From NCBI RefSeq assembly GCF_019890725.1, contig NZ_JAINZZ010000004.1, forward strand, positions 1 to 64,000: DNA of 64,000 nt. Direction: 5' to 3'. A model generated the notes under the pieces. It saw only the letters and a program-made list of their open reading frames with translations, did not search any database and had not been told where the DNA came from. The translations under genes and the position numbers were made by a program. This document shows positions 53,189 through 61,084 of the stretch, one piece after another. This DNA comes from Actinacidiphila acidipaludis (GTDB lineage: Bacteria; Actinomycetota; Actinomycetes; Streptomycetales; Streptomycetaceae). Numbering within the stretch: the stretch's first letter is position 1; each line of letters opens with the position of its first letter.

Positions 53189-54855
53189 CGGGGGACGTCT
53201 CCGGAGAGAAGGGAGGGGGCCAGGCGGGTGGGTGACCAGGACTCGGCGGGGCTGGTGAAGGGGCGGGGCTCGCCCGCGGACGACCAGAACGGCTCACGCG
53301 GGACGGGGTGGTGGGCCACCACGTCCAGGTAGCTCTCGCGGAACGCGTCCACGCACCGCCCGACCGTGAAGAGCGCCAGCGCCCGCTCCCGGGCCGCCGC
53401 GCCGAGCCGGGCCGCGCGTTCCGGCCCGCGCAGCAGCGCCAGCGTCGCCTCGGCGAGCGCCTTGGGGTTGCGCGGCGCCACGACCAGGCCGGTGCCGCCG
53501 ATGACCTCGCGGACCGCGCCCACGTCGGTGGAGACCGTGGGCCGCCCGCAGAGCATCGCCTCGACGAGGGTGAGCGGGAAGCCCTCCGCGGTGCTGGACA
53601 GCACCACGACGTCGCCCGCGGCGTAGGCGTCGGCGAGTTCCGCGGCGCCCGGCGAACCGATCTCCTCGAAGCTGACCGGGCTCTCACCGACCGCGTGGGC
53701 GTGGGCCGCCTCGTCGGGGAAGAGCTGGGCGGCGAGCGAGCGGCAGTGGTCGAGGTAGCCGGCGGCGTCGGACGCACCGCGGAGGTGGAAGACCCGCAGG
53801 CGTGCCTGCGGCTCCTCCTTGCGTATCGCGTGGAAGGCGTGCAGCAGAGCGATGAGGTCCTTGGCGGGCTCGGCGCGGCCGACCCAGGCCACGGTCGGGT
53901 CGGCGTGCGCGGCCGGCGCCGCGGCCTCCGCCTCGGCCGCCTCCCCGGCGCGTTCGAAGCGGGTGGCGTCGATCCCCGGGTACACCGTCCGCATCCGCTC
54001 GCGCGGCGCGCCGCAGCGCTCCTGCCAGCGGCGGACGTGGGTGGAGCCGGGGGTGACGAGGGCGGCGGTCCGGTAGCCCTCGCCGGCCAGCAGCCGGTGG
54101 TAGGTGCCGAGCAACGCGCGGACGGCGGGGGTGAATCCGGCGGCGCGGTGGGCCAGCAGGGCCTCCCGCAGCCGCACGGTGTACTCGGTGACCATGAGCG
54201 GGGTGCCGCAGAACCGTTTGGCCAGCAGTCCCGGCAGCATCGCGGGACCGCCGGACACGGCGTGGCACACGTCGGCGGCGCCGAGTTCGCCGGGGCCGTA
54301 CCAGGGCAGGGACAGCGGCCGCAGCTGGCGCTCCAGCAGGGCGGTGACGGTGAGGAGTTCGGACACCGTGGCGTCGCCGATCAGGGGGCGTACGCCGGGC
54401 GCACGGCACGCCGTCTCCAGCAGCACGAGCGCGTCGTGGCCGGTGAGCAGGGCGGGCAGGCCGCCGTGTTCCGCGGCGGACTCGGCCAGTCCGTAGAGCC
54501 CGGCGGCGAACCGTTCGGCGCGCTCGTTGGGGTGGGAGGCGTCCCGGCCGCCGGCCAGCGCGGCCGTGAACTCGCCGAAGTGCCAGCGGAAGGCGGCGTC
54601 CCGTGCCCGGCGCGCGGCCCGGCTGCGGTCGGCCGCGCCGCCGGCCGGCGGGGCGCCCCACAGCCGCTCGGTGAGCACCCGCCGCACCTGTTCGGGCGGC
54701 GCGACCTGCCCGCCCTCCTCGCCGCGCGGCGAACGGCTGAGCGCGTAGACGTCGAAGTCGTGGTGCGGCAGCCCGCGCACGAGCCGGTCGCACCAGGCGC
54801 CTCCCTCACCTCGCGCATACGGATACCCACCCTCGGTGAGCAGTGCGATCCGCAC
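53185..54855 (-). CDS. PelF-like GT4 glycosyltransferase with DUF3492
   Basis: A 556-residue glycosyltransferase. The N-terminal DUF3492 region begins 'IALLTEGGYPYARGEGGAWCDRL', of which the TEGGYPY/GGAWCD core is typical of PelF proteins. The C-terminal GT4 half has 'TVAWVGRAEPAKDLIALLHAF' and the E-x7-E-type 'EGFPLTLVEAMLCGRP', with nucleotide-sugar binding expected there. PelF polymerises GalNAc-rich polysaccharide in Gram-negative biofilms using UDP-GalNAc, so an exopolysaccharide role is likely. The start is GTG at 54855 with AAGGAGG seven bases upstream. It is the first gene of a four-gene operon. Confidence 0.85.
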   Translation of the reverse strand: MRIALLTEGGYPYARGEGGAWCDRLVRGLPHHDFDVYALSRSPRGEEGGQVAPPEQVRRVLTERLWGAPPAGGAADRSRAARRARDAAFRWHFGEFTAALAGGRDASHPNERAERFAAGLYGLAESAAEHGGLPALLTGHDALVLLETACRAPGVRPLIGDATVSELLTVTALLERQLRPLSLPWYGPGELGAADVCHAVSGGPAMLPGLLAKRFCGTPLMVTEYTVRLREALLAHRAAGFTPAVRALLGTYHRLLAGEGYRTAALVTPGSTHVRRWQERCGAPRERMRTVYPGIDATRFERAGEAAEAEAAAPAAHADPTVAWVGRAEPAKDLIALLHAFHAIRKEEPQARLRVFHLRGASDAAGYLDHCRSLAAQLFPDEAAHAHAVGESPVSFEEIGSPGAAELADAYAAGDVVVLSSTAEGFPLTLVEAMLCGRPTVSTDVGAVREVIGGTGLVVAPRNPKALAEATLALLRGPERAARLGAAARERALALFTVGRCVDAFRESYLDVVAHHPVPREPFWSSAGEPRPFTSPAESWSPTRLAPSLLSGDVPR

Positions 54856-54942
54856 GGGTACGCCTCCTTTCGCGCCGTGTGCCCGGTGTTGCGGTCATCT
54901 GCCAGGCGTTGCCCGGCCCGACGACGGTATGCCGGTACGGCA

Positions 54943-54974
54943 GTGGCGCGACGGACGGTTGTCCGCCGCGCCAC
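54943..54974 (-). terminator. Hairpin terminator after the ABC transporter operon
   Basis: A 14-bp stem with one mismatch (54943-54956 with 54961-54974) and a GGTT loop lies between the end of the ABC operon and the start of the glycosyltransferase gene, both leftward. It should separate the two operons. Confidence 0.65.
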
Positions 54975-55025
54975 CAAAAGGGGTGAAGCGACGTAACTTC
55001 TCCCAGCGGGAGACGTTGTGGCGAT

Positions 55026-56855
55026 CTAGTGTGCGGTCACCATCACGTCCCGCAGGGCGCGGCGGCTCTCCCGGCGGCCGGCCGCCTCGGCCGGATCGAG
55101 CACCGGCACGGCGGCCAGCAGGCCCTTGGTGTACGGGTCCTGAGGCGCGTCGTACACCTCGTCGACGGTGCCGGACTCCACGATCCGGCCGCCGCGCATC
55201 ACCGCGACCCGGTCGCTGACCTGCCGCACGACGGCCAGGTCGTGGGCGATGAAGACCAGCGCCAGGCCGAGGTCGCGCTGGAGTTCGCCCAGCAGTGCAA
55301 CGACCTGCGCCTGCGTGGTGACGTCCAGCGCGGACACCGGTTCGTCGCAGACGATCAGCTTCGGCTCGGGCGCCAGCGCCCGAGCGATGCCGACGCGCTG
55401 GCGCTGGCCGCCGCTGAACTCGTGCGGGTAGCGGTGGTACCAGTCCGGGTCGAGGCCGACCCGGTCCAGCAGGTCCTTCACCCGGGCCACCACGGCCGCG
55501 TCGGTCAGCCGGCCCTCGGCCCGCAGCGGGTCGGCGATCGACTCGCCGATGCTGCGGCGGGGGTTGAGCGAGGAGACCGGGTCCTGGAAGACCATCTGCA
55601 GCTCGCGCCGCAGCGGCCGCAGGGCCTTCTCGCCGAGGGCGGCGATGTCCCGGCCGCGGTAGTGGACGCGGCCCGCGGTCGGGTCCAGCAGCCGCACGAG
55701 CATCCGGCCGAGCGTCGTCTTGCCGGAGCCCGACTCGCCCACCACGCCGAGGGTTTCGCCCGCGCGCACGGTCAGGGACACGTCGTCCACCGCGGTGAAC
55801 GCGTGGCGTCCGCGCCCGAACTCCCGCCGGAGGCCCTCGGCCACGAGCAACGCGCCGTCGTCCGCCGCCGGTACGCGACCCGCGCCCCGGGCCGGGGAGG
55901 GCTGGTCCTTCACGAACGAGGGCGCCCTAGCGCCGGCGGCCACCGCGGGGGTGTCCTCGGCGGAACCGCTCAATGCCGCGGCCGCGTTCTCGGGCTCACC
56001 GTCGGCCTCGACGTCGGTCTCGGTCTCGGCCTCGACGTCGGTGTCGGCCGCCGCCGGCACGGGCCCGTCCAGCCGCGGGACCGCGGTCAGCAGCGCCCGG
56101 GTGTAGGCCGCCGCCGGCGCATCGAGCACGCTCGCGACCGGACCGCGTTCGACCGCGGTCCCGTCCCGCATGACGAGGATGTCGTCGACGCTGCCGGCGA
56201 CGACGCCCAGGTCGTGGGTGACCAGGAGCAGCGCCATGCCGGTCTCGGCCCGCAACTCGTGGAGCAGGTCCAGGATCTGGGCCTGCACGGTGACGTCGAG
56301 CGCCGTCGTCGGCTCGTCCGCGATGAGCAGCCGCGGTTCGCACGCCAGCGCCATGGCGATCAGCGCGCGCTGCCGCATGCCGCCGCTGAACTCGTGCGGC
56401 CGGGAACGGGACCGGCGGGCGGCGTCGGCGATGCCGACGCGGTCCAGCACCTCCACCGCCCGCGCGCGGGCCGCGGACTTCGACACCCGGTGGTGCACCC
56501 GGTACACCTCGGCGATCTGGTCGCCGATCGCGTAGTACGGATCGAGGGCGGACAGCGGGTCCTGGAAGACCATGGCGGCCGCACCGCCGCGCAGCCGCCG
56601 CAGTTCGGCGTCGTCCGCGGCGAGCACGTCGGTGCCCGCGACCCGGACGGTGCCGGAGACCCGGGCGCCGGTGCCGCGGTGCAGTCCGAGCAGGGCGTAC
56701 GCGGTGGCGCTCTTGCCGGAGCCGGACTCCCCCACCAGCCCGAGCGCCCGGCCCGCGCCGAGGGTGAAGTCCAGCCCGTCGACGGCCCGGACGGAACCGC
56801 CGTCGGTCGGGAACTCGATACGGAGGCCGGCGACCTCGACCAGAGGCGTCGTCAT
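55026..56855 (-). CDS. Fused oligopeptide-type ABC transporter ATPase (DppD-DppF)
   Basis: A 609-residue protein holding two complete ABC ATPase domains. The first has Walker A '[17 protein letters not shown]', signature '[12 protein letters not shown]' and Walker B '[12 protein letters not shown]'. The second has '[15 protein letters not shown]', '[17 protein letters not shown]' and '[12 protein letters not shown]'. A ~70-residue acidic linker separates them. Most bacteria encode these as two proteins. Both halves carry the C-terminal extension typical of oligopeptide importers ('[15 protein letters not shown]', '[14 protein letters not shown]'). It powers the two permeases upstream. The ATG overlaps the permease stop by four bases (ATGA). 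Confidence 0.93.
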   Translation of the reverse strand: MTTPLVEVAGLRIEFPTDGGSVRAVDGLDFTLGAGRALGLVGESGSGKSATAYALLGLHRGTGARVSGTVRVAGTDVLAADDAELRRLRGGAAAMVFQDPLSALDPYYAIGDQIAEVYRVHHRVSKSAARARAVEVLDRVGIADAARRSRSRPHEFSGGMRQRALIAMALACEPRLLIADEPTTALDVTVQAQILDLLHELRAETGMALLLVTHDLGVVAGSVDDILVMRDGTAVERGPVASVLDAPAAAYTRALLTAVPRLDGPVPAAADTDVEAETETDVEADGEPENAAAALSGSAEDTPAVAAGARAPSFVKDQPSPARGAGRVPAADDGALLVAEGLRREFGRGRHAFTAVDDVSLTVRAGETLGVVGESGSGKTTLGRMLVRLLDPTAGRVHYRGRDIAALGEKALRPLRRELQMVFQDPVSSLNPRRSIGESIADPLRAEGRLTDAAVVARVKDLLDRVGLDPDWYHRYPHEFSGGQRQRVGIARALAPEPKLIVCDEPVSALDVTTQAQVVALLGELQRDLGLALVFIAHDLAVVRQVSDRVAVMRGGRIVESGTVDEVYDAPQDPYTKGLLAAVPVLDPAEAAGRRESRRALRDVMVTAH

Positions 56856-57850
56856 GCCAGCACCACCCTTCGGTCGGCGAGCGCGTAGAGCACGTCGGCG
56901 ACGGCGTTGGCCAGCACCACGGCCAGCCCCATCACCAGGACGATCCCGACGACCACCGGCAAATCCTTGAGCTGCACGGACTGCACGAGCTGCTGGCCGA
57001 GGCCCGGGATGCCGAAGAGCGTCTCGGTGAGCAGCGCGCCGCCGAACATCGTGCCGAGGTCCAGTGCGGACAGCGCGATCACCGGGGTGAGCGCGCCGCG
57101 CAGCGCGTGCCGCCGCACGACCGCTCCCTCGCCGACGCCGTAGGCGCGGAAGGTCCTGATGTGGTCCTCGGCGAGCGTCTCCAGCATCGACGAGCGGGTC
57201 AGCCGCGCGTACTTGGCGGCCTCGACCAGCGCGAGCGCCAGCCAGGGCAGCAGCAGGTTCCACGCCCACTGCTGCGGGTCGTCGGTGAGGGAGACGTACG
57301 AGGGGTACGGCAGCCACTGCAGCCACGAGCAGAACACGAGCAGCAGCAGGATGCCGGTGATGAACACCGGGGTGGCGACGCCGACCAGGGTGAACCCGGT
57401 GAGCAGCCGCTCGGTGATCCCGCCGCGGCGCAGCGCCGACAGCAGGCCGGTGCCGACACCGATGACCAGCCACAGCACCATCGCGCCCAGCGCCAGCGAG
57501 GCGGTGGCGGGCAGCTTCTCGGCGATGAGGTGGGTGACCAGTTCGCCGGTGCGGTACGACTGGCCGAGGCACGGCGCGGGGCAGTGCAGCGAGCCGGTGC
57601 CGGTGCTGTAGGTGTGGCCGGTGACGATGCCCTGCAGGAAGTGCCAGAACTGCAGGTACACCGGGTCGTCGAGGCCCATCTGCCCGCGGATCTGGGCGAC
57701 CTGGGCGGTCGAGCACTTGGGGCCGCAGGCGAGCCGGGCGGCGTCGCCGGGCGCGATGTAGAACACCGCGTACAGCACGGCCGCCAGCACCAGCAGGACG
57801 AGCACGGCCTGCAGGAAGCGGCGTACGAGGAAGGCCGGCAGCCCGGTCAT
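56852..57850 (-). CDS. Oligopeptide-type ABC permease (DppB-like)
   Basis: A 332-residue integral membrane permease. A first hydrophobic segment ('LQAVLVLLVLAAVLYAVFYIA') is followed by an external loop with cysteine-containing segment ('ACGPKCSTAQ', 'CPAPCLGQSY'), then five more membrane segments. The cytoplasmic coupling loop 'LRGALTPVIALSALDLGTMFGG' follows the usual EAA-type position ('FRAYGVGEGAVVRRHALRGA'). Four cysteines in the external loop are unusual for the family and may form disulfides. The ATG overlaps the next gene's stop on each side by four bases. Confidence 0.92.
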   Translation of the reverse strand: MTGLPAFLVRRFLQAVLVLLVLAAVLYAVFYIAPGDAARLACGPKCSTAQVAQIRGQMGLDDPVYLQFWHFLQGIVTGHTYSTGTGSLHCPAPCLGQSYRTGELVTHLIAEKLPATASLALGAMVLWLVIGVGTGLLSALRRGGITERLLTGFTLVGVATPVFITGILLLLVFCSWLQWLPYPSYVSLTDDPQQWAWNLLLPWLALALVEAAKYARLTRSSMLETLAEDHIRTFRAYGVGEGAVVRRHALRGALTPVIALSALDLGTMFGGALLTETLFGIPGLGQQLVQSVQLKDLPVVVGIVLVMGLAVVLANAVADVLYALADRRVVLA

Positions 57851-58929
57851 GCGGCACCACCTCCGCGCGGGTCGGCGGGACCGGGAATGCCGCTCGCGGC
57901 GTCGGCCGGGGTCGCGGCCGAGTCAGCGGTCCCGGCGCCGCGGCGGCCCGCCCGGGTGCCGACCCGCAGCCGGCTGGCGGCCCGCGGGTCGAGGGCGGTC
58001 CTGATGCCGTCGGCGAAGACGGTGAAGGCCAGCACGGTCACGAACAGCAGCACGGCCGGCAGCAGCACGTACGACGAGTCGGCCTGGTACCAGGTGGTCG
58101 CGCTGGAGAGCATCTGCCCCCAGGACGGGGTGGGCGGGGTGACGCCGATGCCGAGGAAGGACAGGCCCGCCTCGGACACGATGTTCGTGGGCAGGGTGAT
58201 CGCCGCGTACGTCAGCACCGGCGCGACCAGCGCGGGCAGCAGTTCGCGGCGGGCGGTACGCCAGGGCGACGACCCGGCGAGCCGGGACGCCGCCACGTAG
58301 TCGAGGGACTTCTGGGTGAGCACCTGGGCCCGCACGATCTTCGCGAAGCCGCCCCAGGCGAGGAAGCCCAGGACCAGGGTCAGCAGCACCGGCCGCGGGA
58401 ACGAGCCGGGCACCACGGCGAGCAGGGCGATGGCCAGGATCAGCGCGGGCATGACGACGAAGACGTCGGTGACGCGGCTGAGCAGGCTGTCGACCCAGCG
58501 GCTGCCGAGTCCGGCGGCCAGCCCGAAGGCCACGCCGATCAGCACCTGCAGGATCGTCGCGCCGATCGCCACGCCGAGCGAGACGCGGGCGCCGTAGACC
58601 AGCCGGGCGAACAGGTCGCGGCCGGTGCCGGGTTCGACGCCCAGCCAGTGGGAGCCGCTGATCCCGCCGAAGTGGCCGAGCGGCACCCCGCCGGACGCGG
58701 AGTCCACCAGGCCCGGGTGGTAGCTGGTGGTGTCCTGCCCCTCGATCGCGGCGAGCAGCGGGGCGCCCGCCGCGATGAGGACCAGCAGCACGATGACCAC
58801 GCCGCCGGTCAGGGCGGCGGGGCGGCCGCGCAGCCGCCGCCATATCTGCCGGGCCCCCGACGGGGGAGCGGGCGGCATCGTGCCCACTCCCCCGTCGGTG
58901 ACCGCGGTGGGTGTTCCTGCGACCGTCAC
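57847..58929 (-). CDS. Oligopeptide-type ABC permease (DppC-like)
   Basis: A 360-residue permease. After a cytosolic tail, the first membrane segment is 'VVIVLLVLIAAGAPLLAA', followed by the 'HWLGVEPGTGRDLFARLVYG' loop characteristic of DppC/OppC ('HxLGTDxxGRD' type), and five further segments. The coupling loop is 'ASRLAGSSPWRTARRELLP'. The last ~45 residues are an Ala/Pro/Gly tail. The GTG start lies four bases after the stop of the binding-protein gene, and the stop overlaps the DppB-like start. Confidence 0.93.
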   Translation of the reverse strand: MTVAGTPTAVTDGGVGTMPPAPPSGARQIWRRLRGRPAALTGGVVIVLLVLIAAGAPLLAAIEGQDTTSYHPGLVDSASGGVPLGHFGGISGSHWLGVEPGTGRDLFARLVYGARVSLGVAIGATILQVLIGVAFGLAAGLGSRWVDSLLSRVTDVFVVMPALILAIALLAVVPGSFPRPVLLTLVLGFLAWGGFAKIVRAQVLTQKSLDYVAASRLAGSSPWRTARRELLPALVAPVLTYAAITLPTNIVSEAGLSFLGIGVTPPTPSWGQMLSSATTWYQADSSYVLLPAVLLFVTVLAFTVFADGIRTALDPRAASRLRVGTRAGRRGAGTADSAATPADAASGIPGPADPRGGGAA

Positions 58930-58933
58930 GGCG

Positions 58934-60652
58934 TCACTTCACCGCGACCTGGGAGACGTCCAGCACACCGGTCCAGTCGCTGATGACGACGTTCCTGATG
59001 TCCTTGCCGTACAGCCTCTTGTAGACCGGGTGGTAGAGCGGGACGGTGACCGCCTGCTCGCCGATCTTCTTGTCCAGCGCGCCCCAGCGGACCGCGGCGG
59101 CCTTGAGGTCGGTGATCTTGTTGATCGCGTCGATCTCGTTGTTGACCGAGGGGTCGTCGAGCTGGGCGTTGTTGAAGTTGTCGCCGCCCTTCACGATCTG
59201 GCGGCCGTCGAAGATCGGGCCGAGGAAGGGACCGCCGGACGGCCAGTCCGCGCCCCAGCCGGCGAGGAAGAAGCCGGGCTCGGACTGCACGTTGTGGATC
59301 TTGTCGCTGTAGGCGTTGTGCTCCTGGCCGTCCAGCTTGACGGTGATGCCCGCGACCTTGAGCGCCTCCTGGAGCGCGGTGGCGACCTCGGGACCCTGCT
59401 CGTCGCCCTTGGTGACGTCGTGGGTCAGGGTGACGGTCAGGCCGTTGGGGTAACCGGCCTCCTTCAGCAGCTCCTTGGCCTTGGCCGGGTTGCCGTCGGC
59501 GCCGGCCGGGAACGGGTCGTACGGCGTGTAGCCGAACGCGGCCTGCTGCGGCAGGAAGGTGGTGGCGGCCTCGTTGAGCGAGGAGCCGCCCTGCGCGTTG
59601 ATCACCGTGGTGCGGTTGACCGCGTAGGCGATCGCCTCGCGCACCTTGATGTTGTCGAACGGCTTCACCTTCGGGTTGAAGGCGATGTAGTCGGTGTAGC
59701 CGAAGTGGCCGGTGCCGACGCGGCCGGCCAGGCTCTTGTCGCCGCTGACCTTGGCGAGTTCGGCCGGGCCGAGGTTGGTGTCGGTGGTGACGGCGTCCGC
59801 GTCCTTGCCCACGCCCGCGGACAGCCGCTGGTTGATCACGGCCTGGTCGATGCCGGACTGGACGTCGATGGTGTCCGGGTACGCCTTGCGCTGGCCGTCG
59901 GTGGTCGCCGACCAGTTGGGGTTGCGCTTGAGCACGATGTGCTCACCGTTGTTCTCGTTGCTGACCACCTCGTACGGGCCGGAGGAGACCGGGTGCTCGG
60001 CGTACTTGGTGCCGGTGTCCTTGGCCTTGGGCACCGGGGCGAACGAGGTCTGGGTCGCCAGCAGCGGGAACTCGCCCTCGGGCTTGTTCAGGTGGAAGAC
60101 GATCGTCTTGGCGTCCGGCGTCTCGATCGCGGACAGGCCCTTGGGGTCCTTGTACGGGCCCTGGTAGTCCGCCGCGCCGACCAGCCAGTCGCGCAGGTAG
60201 GGGGCGCCGCCGGACAGTTCGGGGGCGAAGGACCGCTCGATGTCGTACTTGATGTCGGCGGTGGTGATGGGCGTGCCGTCCTGGTACTTCAGGCCGTCCT
60301 TGAGGTGGTACGTCCACACCGTGGCGTCCTTGCTCGGCTCACCGGTGTCGGTGGCGAGGTCGGGGACGACCTTGGTGCCGGCGGCGCCGTCGGCGCGGTT
60401 GCGGGTGGTCAGCGTCCGGTAGACCAGCGAGGGGATGTTGCCGCCGCCGGAGGTGTACAGGCGCGCCGGGTCGAAGTCCTCCTGCGCCTGGTTGTTCAGG
60501 ACGTAGAGCGTGCCGCCCTGGTGCGGGGTGGCGTCGGCGCCCGCCTTGGCGTCGCTGCCGCTCTTCGGGCCGCAGGCGACGGCCCCTCCCGCAAGGGCCA
60601 GACCGATGGCTATCACGCCGATACGGCGGGATGTGACGGGCAGATGACGCAT
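58934..60652 (-). CDS. Oligopeptide-type ABC substrate-binding lipoprotein
   Basis: A 572-residue SBP family 5 lipoprotein. The signal peptide ends in AVAC ('LALAGGAVACGPKSG'), giving a lipidated protein on the outer membrane face. Family features include 'FDPARLYTSGGGNIPSLVYR', 'WTYHLKDGLKYQDGTPITTAD' and 'VREAIAYAVNRTTVI'. It captures a peptide or similar small molecule for the DppB/C permeases. The ATG at 60652 has AAGG eight bases upstream. It is the first structural gene of the operon, which is preceded by a 32-residue leader ORF. Confidence 0.93.
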   Translation of the reverse strand: MRHLPVTSRRIGVIAIGLALAGGAVACGPKSGSDAKAGADATPHQGGTLYVLNNQAQEDFDPARLYTSGGGNIPSLVYRTLTTRNRADGAAGTKVVPDLATDTGEPSKDATVWTYHLKDGLKYQDGTPITTADIKYDIERSFAPELSGGAPYLRDWLVGAADYQGPYKDPKGLSAIETPDAKTIVFHLNKPEGEFPLLATQTSFAPVPKAKDTGTKYAEHPVSSGPYEVVSNENNGEHIVLKRNPNWSATTDGQRKAYPDTIDVQSGIDQAVINQRLSAGVGKDADAVTTDTNLGPAELAKVSGDKSLAGRVGTGHFGYTDYIAFNPKVKPFDNIKVREAIAYAVNRTTVINAQGGSSLNEAATTFLPQQAAFGYTPYDPFPAGADGNPAKAKELLKEAGYPNGLTVTLTHDVTKGDEQGPEVATALQEALKVAGITVKLDGQEHNAYSDKIHNVQSEPGFFLAGWGADWPSGGPFLGPIFDGRQIVKGGDNFNNAQLDDPSVNNEIDAINKITDLKAAAVRWGALDKKIGEQAVTVPLYHPVYKRLYGKDIRNVVISDWTGVLDVSQVAVK

Positions 60653-60841
60653 CGTGGGACCTTTCACAGGCAGAGCGGGGAAACGGGAGGGACTGCGGGG
60701 ATCCGTTCCGCGGCAGGGCACGGCACAGCACGGCTCGGGGCAGCGCTCGGCGCGGAGGGACAGGGCGGAGGAGTCCGCCGGGATCAGCCCGGGCGGCGGA
60801 GGCGGGTGGTGCGCGCCTCTACGCGGCGGGGCTGGAGATGA

Positions 60842-60940
60842 TCACCGACAGTGCACGTCGGCGACGCAGTGCGCGGCCACGCCGATCAGCGCCAGCTCGA
60901 TGCTGGCGCGCAAGGACGACGGTGCGTGGCGGTGCGACAT
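60842..60940 (-). CDS. Putative leaderless leader peptide upstream of ABC operon
   Basis: A 32-residue ORF on the minus strand encoding 'MSHRHAPSSLRASIELALIG' and ending with two Cys and two His in the last ten residues ('AHCVADVHCR'). Its ATG lies seven bases after a -10-like CACTCT, so the predicted transcript starts at or next to the start codon, giving a leaderless ORF. The ORF ends 189 bases before the binding-protein gene. The position and the Cys/His-rich end suggest attenuation by charged tRNA, as in cysteine-responsive leader peptides of actinobacteria. The amino acid sensed is not established. A 62-residue ORF in another frame covering the same DNA is less convincing. Confidence 0.55.
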   Translation of the reverse strand: MSHRHAPSSLRASIELALIGVAAHCVADVHCR

Positions 60941-60951
60941 GCTCAGAAGAG

Positions 60952-60986
60952 TGCAGCGAAGCGGGGCCGGATGTCAAAGTGACATC
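60952..60986 (-). promoter_or_regulatory. Leader promoter with 7-bp palindrome over the -35
   Basis: On the minus strand TTGACA (60977-60972, -35) is followed after 18 bases by CACTCT (60953-60948, -10). The palindrome GATGTCA-AAG-TGACATC (60970-60986) covers the -35, the usual position for a repressor operator. A second small inverted repeat, ATAAG/CTTAT, lies upstream at 60997-61011. Regulator unknown. Confidence 0.55.
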
Positions 60987-61084
60987 AAGAGAAGCGATAA
61001 GGATCACTTATGCGGTCGGCCGACGGCAGAAAGTCGGGCCCGGCCGCCGGCCGCGCCGGGGCGGGGGTCACGGTCGGACCGGCC

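Noticed and set aside
56856..57860. N-terminal extension of the fused ABC ATPase frame
   Set aside because: It is a frame-shifted reading of the DppB-like permease gene; the true start overlaps that gene's stop as ATGA.
60819..61007. A 62-residue minus-strand ORF upstream of the ABC operon
   Set aside because: Its start lies upstream of the best promoter and its sequence is Arg-rich without a ribosome site; the 32-residue ORF in another frame fits the promoter and leader logic better.
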